Under the pieces are notes generated by a model, which did no database searches, was not told the DNA's origin, and worked only from the letters and a program-made list of their open reading frames with translations. The translations under genes were made by a program, and so were the position numbers. From positions 29,555 through 93,554 of the forward strand of contig NZ_JACHLK010000021.1 of the NCBI RefSeq assembly GCF_014207955.1: 64,000 nt of DNA. The letters are read 5' to 3'. The first letter of the stretch is position 1, and each line of letters begins with the position of its first letter. Origin of the DNA: Acidovorax soli. Lineage in GTDB: Bacteria; Pseudomonadota; Gammaproteobacteria; Burkholderiales; Burkholderiaceae_C. Positions 26,239-34,749 of the stretch are shown here, piece after piece.

Positions 26239-26475
26239 ATGGCGTATGAATTTTTTCTCGCCCTCACCGGCCAGATGGTGTTACGCGCGGCAACGCTCGG
26301 CCGCTGCCAGTGCCAAGCCCTGGGCAGCCAGGACCACCGCATGCACGGCGCATCGGGCGCCCTGTGGTACACCCACGATGGTCGTCGCCTGGTCACACCC
26401 ACGGGGCAGTTGCTGGTCGGGCTGGTGTTCTATGCGGTGGTCGCAATAGCCCTGTTCGGCCTGTCCACGGGATGA
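26239..26475 (+). CDS. Small membrane protein, hypothetical
   Basis: The 78-residue product ends in one clear hydrophobic helix (LLVGLVFYAVVAIALFGLS), with a polar N-terminal part that includes CQCQ and HDGRRLV. It would be a single-pass inner-membrane protein with a short outside or inside tail. No family is recognised. The ATG at 26239 follows a short run after GAGAAGG, a fair ribosome-binding site. Confidence 0.5.
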   Translation: MAYEFFLALTGQMVLRAATLGRCQCQALGSQDHRMHGASGALWYTHDGRRLVTPTGQLLVGLVFYAVVAIALFGLSTG

Positions 26476-26625
26476 GGGATTGCAGCCTCCGCGAGCGACA
26501 GGATTTCCCGGTGGCATGCCGCGCCGCGACGGCCACTGGCCGGCACCGGTACTGTACCTTTGGCAAACTGGTACCCTGCGGTACAGAGCCCATCCACTGA
26601 AGACCTCCGATCACCCAAGCCCCCC

Positions 26626-26844
26626 ATGAAAACCATCGACGAAATGCTGAGCCTGGACCTGCTCACCCCCGCCCAGCACACCGAGATCAGCGCCTGGATC
26701 GACCGCTCGGCCACGCCCGAGGAGATACTGCAGATGCCCTCTGCGCTGTGGCGCGCGGTGGAAAAGGCCAGCCAGGTGATGGGCATCGACGCCGACCTGC
26801 TGCGCCCGCCCGCGCTGGATGCGGGTGGCATGGTCGCGGGGTAG
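26626..26844 (+). CDS. Small hypothetical protein
   Basis: The 72-residue acidic protein (MKTIDEMLSLDLLTPAQHTE, ISAWIDRSATPEEILQMP, LWRAVEKASQVMG) looks all-helical and soluble. The composition and the ordered alternation of hydrophobic positions favour a real gene over chance. I chose the ATG at 26626 over an earlier in-frame ATG at 26560 because the extension is compositionally odd. The function is unknown. Confidence 0.6.
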   Translation: MKTIDEMLSLDLLTPAQHTEISAWIDRSATPEEILQMPSALWRAVEKASQVMGIDADLLRPPALDAGGMVAG

Positions 26845-26973
26845 TTGCCCAGCTGCGCAGCTGAACCTGGTCTGGCTGGGCCGGGGCGGCGGTGCGCACC
26901 TGCTGTGCGACGCGCCGGCGCAGCTTTGCTGCGGCCGCGGGCCCCGGCGGCCCATGGCGGTCAGCGCGCTCCG

Positions 26974-27444
26974 TCATAAGGGGCGTCGTTTCTCCAACCG
27001 GATGTCACCACCGCCGACATCCGTCTCGTGGCCCCAGCCCAGGTGGCGGTAAAAGCCCGCGGCGCGGCTGTGCCGGGCCGTCTCCAGCCAGGCCACGGGG
27101 TGGTGTGCGAACAGGGCCGCCTCGCACGCGGCGACCAGTTGCCGCCCCAGGCCCCGCGCCTCGCAACCGGGCAGCACGAAGGCGGCAAACAGGCAGGCCT
27201 GCTGCAAGTCCACCATGGAGAAGCCCACGACTTCACCATCGCCCGCCTCGGCCACCCAGGCGCAGGTCGGCGTGCCTTGCACGATCAGCGTGACGGCTTC
27301 GGGGGTGATGCCCAACTGCGCAAGCTGCTCCAGCGCCAATGCGTTCTCCGTCACCGACGTTCTGATGTGGAACATGGCGCCCACATCGGCGGGCCGGGCC
27401 AGGCGGACCCGGGTGGGGGTGGAAGGCGGCAGGCAATTGCTCAT
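26974..27444 (-). CDS. GNAT-family N-acetyltransferase
   Basis: The 156-residue protein starts VRLARPADVGAMFHIRTSV, continues with GEVVGFSMVDLQQACLFAAF and the acetyl-CoA motif LPGCEARGLGRQLVAACEAA, and ends with ETARHSRAAGFYRHLGW, a complete single GNAT domain. The acceptor substrate is unknown. It faces away from the small Ala/Lys-rich gene at 27560, so about 115 bases between them hold two promoters. Confidence 0.87.
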   Translation of the reverse strand: MSNCLPPSTPTRVRLARPADVGAMFHIRTSVTENALALEQLAQLGITPEAVTLIVQGTPTCAWVAEAGDGEVVGFSMVDLQQACLFAAFVLPGCEARGLGRQLVAACEAALFAHHPVAWLETARHSRAAGFYRHLGWGHETDVGGGDIRLEKRRPL

Positions 27445-27559
27445 GGCTGCATTGGAACAGCATGGCGGGCAGGCTGGACAACTTGTCCAGTGGCCCGCCC
27501 GATCGCTCCCTAGAATCCGTGCCCAACAATACACAAGAGAAAGGGAGGGAGAAAACACC

Positions 27560-27721
27560 ATGGAGAAACAGCCTATCGACGCACCGCAGATCCTGCACCA
27601 GGCATGGACGCTTTGGAGCACGCGCAAGGCCCACAACCGGGCCAAGGCCCAGGCCAAGGCAGCCGCCAAGGCCGCCGCGGCAAGCACCACCGAACCCCAG
27701 ACCGACTCCACCCCAAGCTGA
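27560..27721 (+). CDS. Small Ala/Lys-rich protein
   Basis: The 53-residue product has a short helical start (APQILHQAWTLWSTRKAHNR) followed by a Lys/Ala run (KAQAKAAAKAAAAS) and a polar tail. A strong AAGGGAGGGAG ribosome-binding site lies before the ATG, which favours real expression. The basic Ala-rich tail is reminiscent of small nucleic-acid-associated proteins, but that is only a resemblance. The next gene starts 15 bases after the stop. Confidence 0.55.
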   Translation: MEKQPIDAPQILHQAWTLWSTRKAHNRAKAQAKAAAKAAAASTTEPQTDSTPS

Positions 27722-27736
27722 ACCCGCCACCACACC

Positions 27737-28141
27737 ATGTCCACCGAATACCTCGTCGCCGCACAGGCCCTCTGGGGCAGCGCAGACCGCGCCCTCACCG
27801 AAAAGACATTCGCCCTGGTGACGGCACGCGCCGCGCCCTACAAGATCGAAATGGCGTTCGAAGCCTTTGGCCAGGATGCCGAGCAGCGGCTGTCCGCCAT
27901 CTTCGACAAGCATTCCAACCTGTTCCGATCGCTGCAGTCGTGCACGCCCGGCGTGGAGGGTATTGCCCTGCGCTGGAACGGCTATGGCAGCGGCGAGCCC
28001 TTTCTCGAACGGGTGCTGGGCCTGCTCGCCGCCATGGGCCTGGCCGACGCACACGGGCAGGCCGTGGGGGACGAGGGCAGCTACCACTGCCGCCTTGCAG
28101 CCGATGGGCTCGAGTGCGAGTACGTGGACCTGGAACCGTGA
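27737..28141 (+). CDS. Hypothetical cytoplasmic protein
   Basis: The 134-residue protein has no signal or membrane segment and mixes helical and beta-like stretches (AAQALWGSADRALTEKTFAL; LRWNGYGSGEPFLERVLGLL; GSYHCRLAADGLECEYVDLE). I do not recognise it. It lies between the small basic protein and an SMI1/KNR4-family gene, 37 bases upstream of the latter; SMI1/KNR4 proteins are often immunity proteins, so an immunity or toxin-neutralising context is possible but unproven. Confidence 0.65.
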   Translation: MSTEYLVAAQALWGSADRALTEKTFALVTARAAPYKIEMAFEAFGQDAEQRLSAIFDKHSNLFRSLQSCTPGVEGIALRWNGYGSGEPFLERVLGLLAAMGLADAHGQAVGDEGSYHCRLAADGLECEYVDLEP

Positions 28142-28178
28142 TGGCCGCACCTGCCACCGGCATGGACCAGGGAGCCCC

Positions 28179-28805
28179 ATGAAACCCTTGACCCCGCTTG
28201 AACTCGATGCACTGGAAGCCCGGCTGCAGCACCCCATCCCCACGGCCTATCGCGAGCTGCTCACCCACACCGGTGCCGGCGAGCATGGCGATGTGCAGGT
28301 CTACCACCCCCTGGAGATCGAAGAGGCCTACCAGTACCACTTCGAGGAACCCGAGGAGCTGTTCAACACCTACTTCCCCTTCGGCTGCAACCAGCGCAGC
28401 CAGGAGATCTGGCCAGGGCCTGTCAACACTATTTTCAGGGTCGCGAAGGCCCTTGCCGGCGTGCCAATCTAGGCGCGTGACGCCGCGTGTGCATGTGCAC
28501 ACGCAAGGAGCGCAACGACGAGTGGCGCGCCGGCAAGGGCCTTCCCTTCGGGTTGCCCGGCCTGGGGGCTGTCTGCGGCGTTGCCCGCGCTTGCAAGGTT
28601 CCTACCTTGCTGCACGCGGGCGCCTTGCATCCAGCCCCCAGACCGGGCAACGCGATCCCTGAAAATAGTGTTGACAGGCCCTCGCGTTTGCGACGGGCGC
28701 GCCGCTGCGATCTGGCACGAGACGCACCCCGAGTCCTACCCCGATGAGCGCTGGCTCGATTGGGCGCAGTGGCTGGCGCAGCATGGGCAAGGTCTGCCGG
28801 CCTGA
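28179..28805 (+). pseudogene. SMI1/KNR4 (SUKH)-family gene interrupted by an inverted-repeat element
   Basis: The first part (78 residues to EIW at 28410-28412) has the SUKH features IPTAYRELLTHTGAGEHGD and FNTYFPFGCNQRSQEIW. The matching end, CDGRAAAIWHETHPES then DERWLDWAQWLAQHG, resumes in the same register at 28689 and stops at 28803-28805. Between them lies a 268-base inverted-repeat element. The first part alone would read into the element and stop at 28472 as a 97-residue protein with a foreign tail. SUKH proteins often act as immunity proteins against contact-dependent toxins; this copy is probably non-functional. Confidence 0.8.
28415..28682. mobile_element. 268-bp MITE-like element with 26-bp perfect terminal inverted repeats
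   Basis: Bases 28415-28440 (starting AGGGCCTGTCAACACTATTT) are the exact reverse complement of 28657-28682. Inside are two long imperfect hairpins: GAAGGCCCTTGCCGGCG near 28445 against its complement near 28530, and TTGCCCGGCCTGGGGGCTG near 28552 against a near-complement at 28632. A small hairpin lies at 28485-28504. No transposase is encoded. Insertion in a SUKH gene supports mobility. No clear target duplication is seen. Confidence 0.85.
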
Positions 28806-28946
28806 AGCAGTGCCGGGGCTGCACTGATTTTTCTGTAGTGCGCGGCGCAGCAGCCCGCTGGCGTGCGTGCCCGTGCGGACTTCATCCCCAGCTCACACAG
28901 GCGGGCCATACTGGCTTTCACTCCACCTGCAAAGCCCCGCCGCGCC

Positions 28947-29879
28947 ATGCCCTCTGCCGTCCCTACCCTTGCGCTGGTGCTGACGGCCTGGTGCGTTTTG
29001 CTCGCCTTCTGGCTATGGCGCCATCCACAGGAGTGGGCGGCCCTGGGTGCCAATCGCCGGCAGCGCTGCAAGGCCCTGCCCAGGGCGCGGCCCTTGGTGG
29101 TCTGGATCGGCCTGCCCTGCCTGTGCCTGGCCCTGGCGGCGCTCGCGTCACACCGCGCCGGCCTGGCCGAGGCCTGGGAGCAGGCCCTTTGCGGCCCGCC
29201 ATGCCCGGCCCTGCCGGCCGAAGCGCTGCGCGTGCAGGCCATCAGGTCCTACCTGCACATCCTGCTGGACCTGCGCACGCCCGCCAGCGACGGCTGGGGC
29301 TACGACCAGTTGCTGCTGCTGCCCGCGCAGCTGGATGCGCAGGACCTGGTGCAGGGCCTGCATGACATGACCTTGCTGGGCACCCTGACCACCGGCGCCC
29401 AAGCCCTGGCGACCCACGCTGCCATCGAGGCGCTGCCCGCCGATGCGCTGGCCTCGCACCCCACGGTGGTCGGGCTCTCGCGGGCGCACTACACGGCGCT
29501 GGTCGTGCCCCTCGCCAGCATGCAGCCCCTGTCTCCACAAGGCCTGAACGGGGTAGCAGGTGCGACGCCAGGCTCCCTCGCCCATCCCCGCATCGGCCGC
29601 TGGGAGCGGCTACGGGGCTATGGTAGGCATTTCTTCACGCTCACCGAGTACCGGGACCTGGACCTGTCTTGCTGCGATGGGCGCCCCACCAGCACCAGCG
29701 GGCGCCAACGCAGGCAGTACGGCCTGGACTACATCGCTGCCGCCCGGTCCCAGCTGATTGCCGTGTCCGACCAGGGCCAGGTGCTGCGGTGGCACGACGA
29801 CCTGGGGGAAACATCGGGCGTGTCTTACCGGTTGCTGCCCCATGGCGGCCAAGGGCTGCCTCGCGGTGGCGAGGACTGA
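28947..29879 (+). CDS. Membrane-associated hypothetical protein
   Basis: The 310-residue protein has two N-terminal hydrophobic helices (TLALVLTAWCVLLAFWLW, residues 6-23, and VVWIGLPCLCLALAALAS near 53-70), then a larger soluble part with eight or so cysteines overall (CGPPCPAL, SCCDG). I chose the ATG at 28947, which places the first helix near the terminus; an in-frame start at 28863 gives an unlikely Arg-rich leader. No family is recognised. The gene has no close partner on the same strand. Confidence 0.65.
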   Translation: MPSAVPTLALVLTAWCVLLAFWLWRHPQEWAALGANRRQRCKALPRARPLVVWIGLPCLCLALAALASHRAGLAEAWEQALCGPPCPALPAEALRVQAIRSYLHILLDLRTPASDGWGYDQLLLLPAQLDAQDLVQGLHDMTLLGTLTTGAQALATHAAIEALPADALASHPTVVGLSRAHYTALVVPLASMQPLSPQGLNGVAGATPGSLAHPRIGRWERLRGYGRHFFTLTEYRDLDLSCCDGRPTSTSGRQRRQYGLDYIAAARSQLIAVSDQGQVLRWHDDLGETSGVSYRLLPHGGQGLPRGGED

Positions 29880-30020
29880 TGGGCCGGCACCGGTGCCGCG
29901 GGCTCCAAACCCGCAGCGCGCCGTATTCTCAACCGGCCTCACTGGGTCGCTTCGTCGCGGCAGGAAAATTGCTGGCTTGCGACTCAGCACAGTGCCCTCG
30001 GAAATTTCAGGAGTCCACCC

Positions 30021-30497
30021 TTGCTATCGGACAACCCCATCGACCACAAAGTGCAGCACCTTGCCTTGGCTCGCATCCTCCGCCGGGCAGGCAGTCTCCA
30101 AGACTGCAAGCGGACTCTCGTGGGCGAACTTCACCCTAACATCGCGTGCCTGCTCACGCTCGCCACTGGCGAACTGCCCATTGCCTGCGGCTTCATGGGC
30201 GACAACAGCTGGTGGCTTGTCACCACACGCCGCATCACCAGCCAGCATGCGGGCCAGCAGTGCACACTGGACCCACGCAGCGACAGCATCACAGCCACCT
30301 TCGGCCATGACCCCAAAGGTACTGCCCATGACTTTGGGACAGCGGCAGCAGGGATCACTCCGGCCACCGACTTGGCGACGGTCACGGCGGCCGATGGGAG
30401 ACAGTTGCGCCTGGAGTTCGAGACAGGCCCAGCCTGCATGGTGCCCATTCAAGCTTGCCACTTCTGGCAGAGCGCCACGGGCTTGCACCGCCCGTAG
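30021..30497 (+). CDS. Hypothetical cytoplasmic protein
   Basis: The 158-residue product probably starts at TTG 30021, ten bases after a good AGGAG site. It shows an alternating pattern of beta-like segments (IACLLTLATGELPIACGF, SWWLVTTRRITSQ, QLRLEFETGPACMVP), which resembles a PH-like or small barrel domain, as in bacterial PH-domain proteins (DNSWWLVTTRRI is the usual core). I would not name the family. It converges on the LysR gene with a 30-base gap. Confidence 0.6.
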   Translation: MLSDNPIDHKVQHLALARILRRAGSLQDCKRTLVGELHPNIACLLTLATGELPIACGFMGDNSWWLVTTRRITSQHAGQQCTLDPRSDSITATFGHDPKGTAHDFGTAAAGITPATDLATVTAADGRQLRLEFETGPACMVPIQACHFWQSATGLHRP

Positions 30498-30527
30498 CCG
30501 CTTATCGCTCGGATCGTTGTCCCGGCG

Positions 30528-31454
30528 TCACGCCCCCACATACGCCGCCAACTCCTCCGGAGCCCCCTTCGGAAACGCCGCCTTCAAGTGCTCCAGAAAC
30601 GCTGATACCCGCGCACTGAGCAACCGGCGCGAGGGGTACAGCGCCCACAGCTCGATGGCCGGGCCGGGCACATCGCCCCAGTGCACCAGCGTGCCGGCCG
30701 CGATGTCGTGGCCGACCAGGGAGATGGGCAGGCGGGCCACGCCCACGCCGCGGCGCACGGCGTCGCGCACCATGATGAGGGAGGCGAGGCTGAGCACGGG
30801 GTCGATGGCGAGGCTGTGCACCTCGGGCGCCCTGCCCCTGGCTTTGGATGGTGTTGTCTCCATCTGCCATGCATGGCCTTGCGCAGCCCCCGTGCCGCGC
30901 ACCACGGCCGGCACGGCAGTGCTGCTGCCCTTGCGCGGCCGGGCCAGGCCGGGCGGAGCCACCAGCACCAGGCGGTCGCGCAGCAGTACGCGGCCGACCA
31001 GGCTGGCGTCGGGCTGGGGGTTGACGCGGATCACCAGGTCATAGCCCTCTTCCACCATGTCCACGCTGCGGTCCTCGGTGGTCACCTCCAGCCGCACGGC
31101 GGGGTAGCGCAGCGCAAAGTCGGCCGCCAGCCGGCCCATGGCCGTCTGCGAAAACAGCAGCGGCGCGCTGATGCGCAGGCGCCCGCGCGGCTGCTCGCCG
31201 CCCGAGGCGATGGCGGCGGCGGCCTCGTCGATCTCGGTGAGCAGCGCGCCGGTGCGCTCGTGCAGGGCGCGGCCTTCTTCGGTGAGCTTCACGGCGCGTG
31301 CGCCACGCTCCAGCAGGCGCAGGCCGAGCGCGGCCTCCAGCTCGGCCACGCGGCGCGACAGCGTGGCCTTGGGCCGCCCCGATTCGCGCGCGGCGCGGCC
31401 AAAGCCGCCATGGCGGGCGACGAGGTTGAAGTCGGCAAGGGCGTGCAGGTCCAT
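30528..31454 (-). CDS. LysR-family transcriptional regulator
   Basis: The 308-residue protein has the LysR helix-turn-helix (LADFNLVARHGGFGRAARES, then TLSRRVAELEAALGLRLLER) at residues 5-60, a linker helix, and a two-lobed effector domain (GRLRISAPLLFSQTAMGRL; DLVIRVNPQPDASLVGR). It belongs to the CrgA/AaeR-like group. It diverges from the NmrA/DUF1857 gene pair across 108 bases, the standard position for a LysR regulator and its target. The start at 31454 (MDLHAL) is favoured, since the upstream extension is not domain-like. Confidence 0.92.
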   Translation of the reverse strand: MDLHALADFNLVARHGGFGRAARESGRPKATLSRRVAELEAALGLRLLERGARAVKLTEEGRALHERTGALLTEIDEAAAAIASGGEQPRGRLRISAPLLFSQTAMGRLAADFALRYPAVRLEVTTEDRSVDMVEEGYDLVIRVNPQPDASLVGRVLLRDRLVLVAPPGLARPRKGSSTAVPAVVRGTGAAQGHAWQMETTPSKARGRAPEVHSLAIDPVLSLASLIMVRDAVRRGVGVARLPISLVGHDIAAGTLVHWGDVPGPAIELWALYPSRRLLSARVSAFLEHLKAAFPKGAPEELAAYVGA

Positions 31455-31562
31455 TGCGCAGTGTTCCCATGGTGAGACAGTGCGTCCAAATATAACGGCT
31501 ATCGGATCAAGGATGGGATCCCTAAAGTTCGGGCTGTCAACCACCCAACCCGGAGAAATTCC

Positions 31563-32492
31563 ATGACCACCGTTTCTGCTTCTACCGCTTCCGCCGCTTC
31601 CAACGCTTCATCTTCCTCCCCCGCCATCCTCGTCACGGGCGCCACCGGCAGCGTGGGCCGCCAGGTCGTGCAGCAGCTCGCCCGGCGCGGTGCCACCGTG
31701 CGTGCCCTGGTGCGCGATGTGGCCAAGGCCGGCGACCTGCCTGCCGGCGTGACCGCCGTGCAGGGCGACCTGCTCGACGTGGATTCGCTGCGCGCTGCAT
31801 TCCAGGGCGTGGACACCTTGTTCCTGCTCAACGCCGTGGTGCCCGACGAGTTCACGCAGGCCCTGGTGGCGCTGAACCTGGCGCGCGAAGCGGGTATCGA
31901 ACGCATCGTCTACCTCTCGGTCATCCACGCCGACCGCTATGTCAACGTGCCGCACTTCGCGGGCAAGTACGGCGTGGAGCGCATGATCGAGCAGATGGGC
32001 TTTGGCGCCACCATCCTGCGCCCGGCCTACTTCATGGGCAACGACTGGAGCATCAAGGACGTGGTGCTGGGCCATGGCGTGTACCCCATGCCCATCGGTG
32101 CCAAGGGCCTGGCCATGGTGGACACGGCCGACATCGCCGAGGTGGCCGCCATCGAGCTGCTGCGCCGCGCCCAGGCCGCAGGCCCGCTGCCCACCACGCG
32201 CATCAACCTGGTGGGCCCCGACACCCTGACCGGCGCCGCCGTGGCCGCCATCTGGGCCGAGGTGCTGGGCCGCCCCATCGTGCACGGCGGCGACGACACC
32301 GCCGCCTTCGAGGCCAACCTGCGCCACTTCATGCCCGGCTGGATGGCCTACGACATGCGCCTGATGGCCGAGCGCTTTCTCACCGACGGCATGGTGCCCG
32401 AGGCTGGCGACGTGGACCGCCTGACCGCGCTGCTCGGCCGGCCGCTGCGCAGCTACCGCGATTTTGCGGCACAGGTCGCTGCCCAGGCCTGA
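31563..32492 (+). CDS. NmrA-like NAD(P)-binding protein
   Basis: The 309-residue protein has a Ser/Ala-rich lead, then ILVTGATGSVGRQVVQQLAR, the Rossmann GxxGxxG dinucleotide site near residue 26. It continues VRALVRDVAKAGDL and VYLSVIHADRY, where the canonical SDR Tyr-x3-Lys is replaced by a later KYGVERMIEQ, as in NmrA-like and atypical SDR proteins. These act as NAD(P)H-dependent reductases or as redox sensors. It is followed 33 bases later by a DUF1857 gene and diverges from a LysR gene that probably controls both. Confidence 0.88.
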   Translation: MTTVSASTASAASNASSSSPAILVTGATGSVGRQVVQQLARRGATVRALVRDVAKAGDLPAGVTAVQGDLLDVDSLRAAFQGVDTLFLLNAVVPDEFTQALVALNLAREAGIERIVYLSVIHADRYVNVPHFAGKYGVERMIEQMGFGATILRPAYFMGNDWSIKDVVLGHGVYPMPIGAKGLAMVDTADIAEVAAIELLRRAQAAGPLPTTRINLVGPDTLTGAAVAAIWAEVLGRPIVHGGDDTAAFEANLRHFMPGWMAYDMRLMAERFLTDGMVPEAGDVDRLTALLGRPLRSYRDFAAQVAAQA

Positions 32493-32525
32493 ATGCCCCA
32501 TCAAACCATCCAGGAGAAACACACC

Positions 32526-32999
32526 ATGATCTATTCCACCGCCACCGTTCCCGTCAACCCCATCGGCGCGGCACCTCTCACCCGCGGCCAGGCCTGGGCC
32601 GGCCTGGTCTTGAAAGCGCGCGATGCGCGCCAGTTCCTGCCACCCGGCCTGTGCACGCGCTGCGACGTGGTCTACGACGGCTCCGACCACATCGTGCGCG
32701 AGGCGACCATCGGCGGCGCAGACCTGCGCGAGATCATCGCCTTCGAGCCCGGCCACAAGGTGAACTTCTTCCAGGCCACGGGCCCGCGCGAGGGGGTGAT
32801 CGTCAACGAGCTGTTCGAAGACGAATCAGGCGCCCTGCAACTGCGGTTCTATTGCTACACCGGCCTGCGCGGCAAACAACCCGGCGGCCCCGAGGAGCAG
32901 GCCGAGCAGGCGTGGATGGACAGCGACAAGGGCTACAAGACGGCCTTGCTCTCCACCCTGAAGCGCACGCGGGAGCTGGTGGCGCAAGGGCTGCTGTGA
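32526..32999 (+). CDS. AtaL-like/DUF1857 SRPBCC-fold protein
   Basis: The 157-residue protein starts with the DUF1857 hallmark YSTATVPVNPIGAAPLTRGQ, then WAGLVLKARDARQFLPP, REATIGGADLREIIAF and VNELFEDESGALQLRFYCYT. This family folds as a START/SRPBCC ligand-binding cup; roles are poorly known, with some members near reductases or dehydratases. It is the second gene after nmrA-like and shares its promoter. An AGGAGAAACACACC ribosome-binding site precedes the ATG at 32526. An enzymatic or ligand-sensing role beside the NmrA protein is inferred from pairing only. Confidence 0.75.
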   Translation: MIYSTATVPVNPIGAAPLTRGQAWAGLVLKARDARQFLPPGLCTRCDVVYDGSDHIVREATIGGADLREIIAFEPGHKVNFFQATGPREGVIVNELFEDESGALQLRFYCYTGLRGKQPGGPEEQAEQAWMDSDKGYKTALLSTLKRTRELVAQGLL

Positions 33000-33019
33000 G
33001 CGGCGGCGGGGGCCGCCCG

Positions 33020-34063
33020 CTACCGGTCCTTGCGCGGAATGGCGATCGGTTTGTCGCCCTTGCCCTGCTGCTTGCCGCCGCCCACGGGGTTCTCGCCAAA
33101 GGCCACCTTCTCGCTGCGCATTTCGTTCACCAGCAGGATGAAGAAGGGCTTGAGCGGCAGAAAGTCGAAGTCCTTGTCCACCACCAGGAAGCGCGGAATG
33201 GTTTTGCCGGCCAGCCCCTTGGCGCTGCTGCTGCCGGCCTGCACCTGGCGAAAGCGCCGGGCGCCCGGCTCGGCCTGCAGGGCTCTGAACTTGCGCGCCG
33301 GAAGGTCGGCGCGGGCCACCACGAAGTCGGTCTGGGCCTTGAAGCGCACCCAGGTGGCGCCCTCGCTCGGGATGTTGGTGGAATTGGCGCTGGCCGTCTC
33401 CAGCACACTGCCCGTGGGGCTGCGCGGCGTGGGCGAGCCCATGATGGACAGGCGCAATTCCAGTTGGTAGGAGGTCTCGCTGCCCACGTTCTTCACCAGC
33501 ACGTCCAGCTCGCGCCGCGAGCCCGGCACCGCCTTGAAGTCGATGAACTTCAGGTTGGAAAACGGATTCGGCGGCGTCGGCTTGTCCGGCAGGGCAATGG
33601 GCGCCAGCTTGGGCGTCTGGGCTGTCTCCCAGGTGAAGGTGTTGTCGTCCTCATTGGATTCGGGGACGGCCAGGTACACGTCGGCCTTGAAGCGAAACCC
33701 GTGCTTGGCGCCCAAATCGTCCTTGGGCATGCCCTTGGGCAGTTGCATGGAAAAGCTCTTCATGTAGACATTGCCATCGGGGTGGGCATCGAGCCCGTCG
33801 ACCGAGAAGGGGGCCAGCATGTGCAGCGTGCCTGTCGACGCCGTCTGGCCCTTGAACACCTCGAACGACACCTGGAACCCACCCGCCTTGGCCGTGGGCT
33901 GCTTCACATCGAAGTCGCCCGGGCCAAAGGGCGAGTTGGCCTTGTTGTTGGCGTTGGCCACCGTCACCTGCGCAAACCAGGGCTGCTCCGGGTCATAGCA
34001 CGCCATGTCGGGCGTAGCCTCGTTCAGGCCATCGAAGAAGATCTGCAGGTTGGGCTGTGGCAT
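33020..34063 (-). CDS. Hypothetical protein with beta-sandwich character
   Basis: The 347-residue protein lacks a signal peptide (MPQPNLQIFFDGLNEATPDM) and is rich in beta-strand patterns typical of CARDB-like or Ig-like adhesion modules (WFAQVTVANANNKANSPFG; RRELDVLVKNVGSETSYQLE). The end is basic and Gly/Lys-rich (GGGKQQGKGDKPIAIPRKDR). I do not recognise the family. It converges on the DUF1857 gene, and its upstream region leads into an inverted-repeat element. Confidence 0.65.
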   Translation of the reverse strand: MPQPNLQIFFDGLNEATPDMACYDPEQPWFAQVTVANANNKANSPFGPGDFDVKQPTAKAGGFQVSFEVFKGQTASTGTLHMLAPFSVDGLDAHPDGNVYMKSFSMQLPKGMPKDDLGAKHGFRFKADVYLAVPESNEDDNTFTWETAQTPKLAPIALPDKPTPPNPFSNLKFIDFKAVPGSRRELDVLVKNVGSETSYQLELRLSIMGSPTPRSPTGSVLETASANSTNIPSEGATWVRFKAQTDFVVARADLPARKFRALQAEPGARRFRQVQAGSSSAKGLAGKTIPRFLVVDKDFDFLPLKPFFILLVNEMRSEKVAFGENPVGGGKQQGKGDKPIAIPRKDR

Positions 34064-34205
34064 GTGCGTCCCTCGTGTGGTGGATGGTGGTTGCCCCGGG
34101 CGGGCCAGTGCAGCCGCGCATGGTGGCACGCGCCCCTGGCAGCAGCAAGGCCGAAACTGTCTCCGACTGTTAATCCAATCGGGCCGCCCCACACCGGAGC
34201 CGCTA

Positions 34206-34366
34206 ATGTGCTGTCCCGCAAATAGGTGGCGAAACGAAAACCGATGGATTTCGCGCCATGGCAAGGCGCAAACCGCAGCGATAGCCGGTGCTATCGCGAG
34301 GATTTGCAACGCAGCCATGGTGTGAAAGACACGGTTTTTGTGCCACCTATTTGCGGGGCAGCACAT
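34206..34366. mobile_element. 161-bp MITE-like element with 25-bp terminal inverted repeats
   Basis: Bases 34206-34230 (starting ATGTGCTGTCCCGCAAATAG) match the reverse complement of 34342-34366 with one mismatch. The inside holds a perfect hairpin, GCGATAGC-CGGT-GCTATCGC (34278-34297). There is no coding capacity. It is unrelated by eye to the 268-base element and sits 26 bases before the GIY-YIG-like gene, in the 329-base gap between 34063 and 34393 that otherwise shows nothing I can name. Confidence 0.8.
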
Positions 34367-34392
34367 TCGACGGGCGCTGCACAATACGCCCC

Positions 34393-34719
34393 ATGCCCAG
34401 GCGCCCGCACCACAACGTCTACGTCGTCGAACTCTCGATGGCCGTGCTGCGCGAGCGCAAGTTCCTGCGCTGCAACCCGGGCTACATCGAGGGCAAGCCC
34501 TGCGTGTATGTGGGCATGACCGGGCTGGACCCCGATGTGCGCTTTGACAAGCACAAGGCCGGCATCCAGGCCAACCGCTTTGTCATGCTGTACGGCCTGC
34601 GGCTGCTGCCCGACCTGTACGAGGGCTTCAACCCCATGCGCTACGACGATGCGGTGGAGCGCGAGATCGAGATCGGCATCGATCTGCGTTCGGCGGGCTT
34701 CGGCGTCTGGCAGGCGTGA
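34393..34719 (+). CDS. GIY-YIG-like nuclease-fold protein
   Basis: The 108-residue protein has NVYVVELSMAVL near the start and CVYVGMTGLDPDVRFDKHKAG near residues 38-58, which resembles the GIY-YIG core (V-Y-V-G-x-T...R...H) with an insertion between the two halves. The C-terminus keeps an acidic residue in a helix (DDAVEREIEIGIDL) that could be the metal-binding Glu. Short stand-alone proteins of this kind are common in proteobacteria and poorly characterised. It starts 26 bases after an inverted-repeat element. Confidence 0.6.
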   Translation: MPRRPHHNVYVVELSMAVLRERKFLRCNPGYIEGKPCVYVGMTGLDPDVRFDKHKAGIQANRFVMLYGLRLLPDLYEGFNPMRYDDAVEREIEIGIDLRSAGFGVWQA

Positions 34720-34749
34720 ACGCCGGGCCTGCGCTCCCGGCGATACAGC

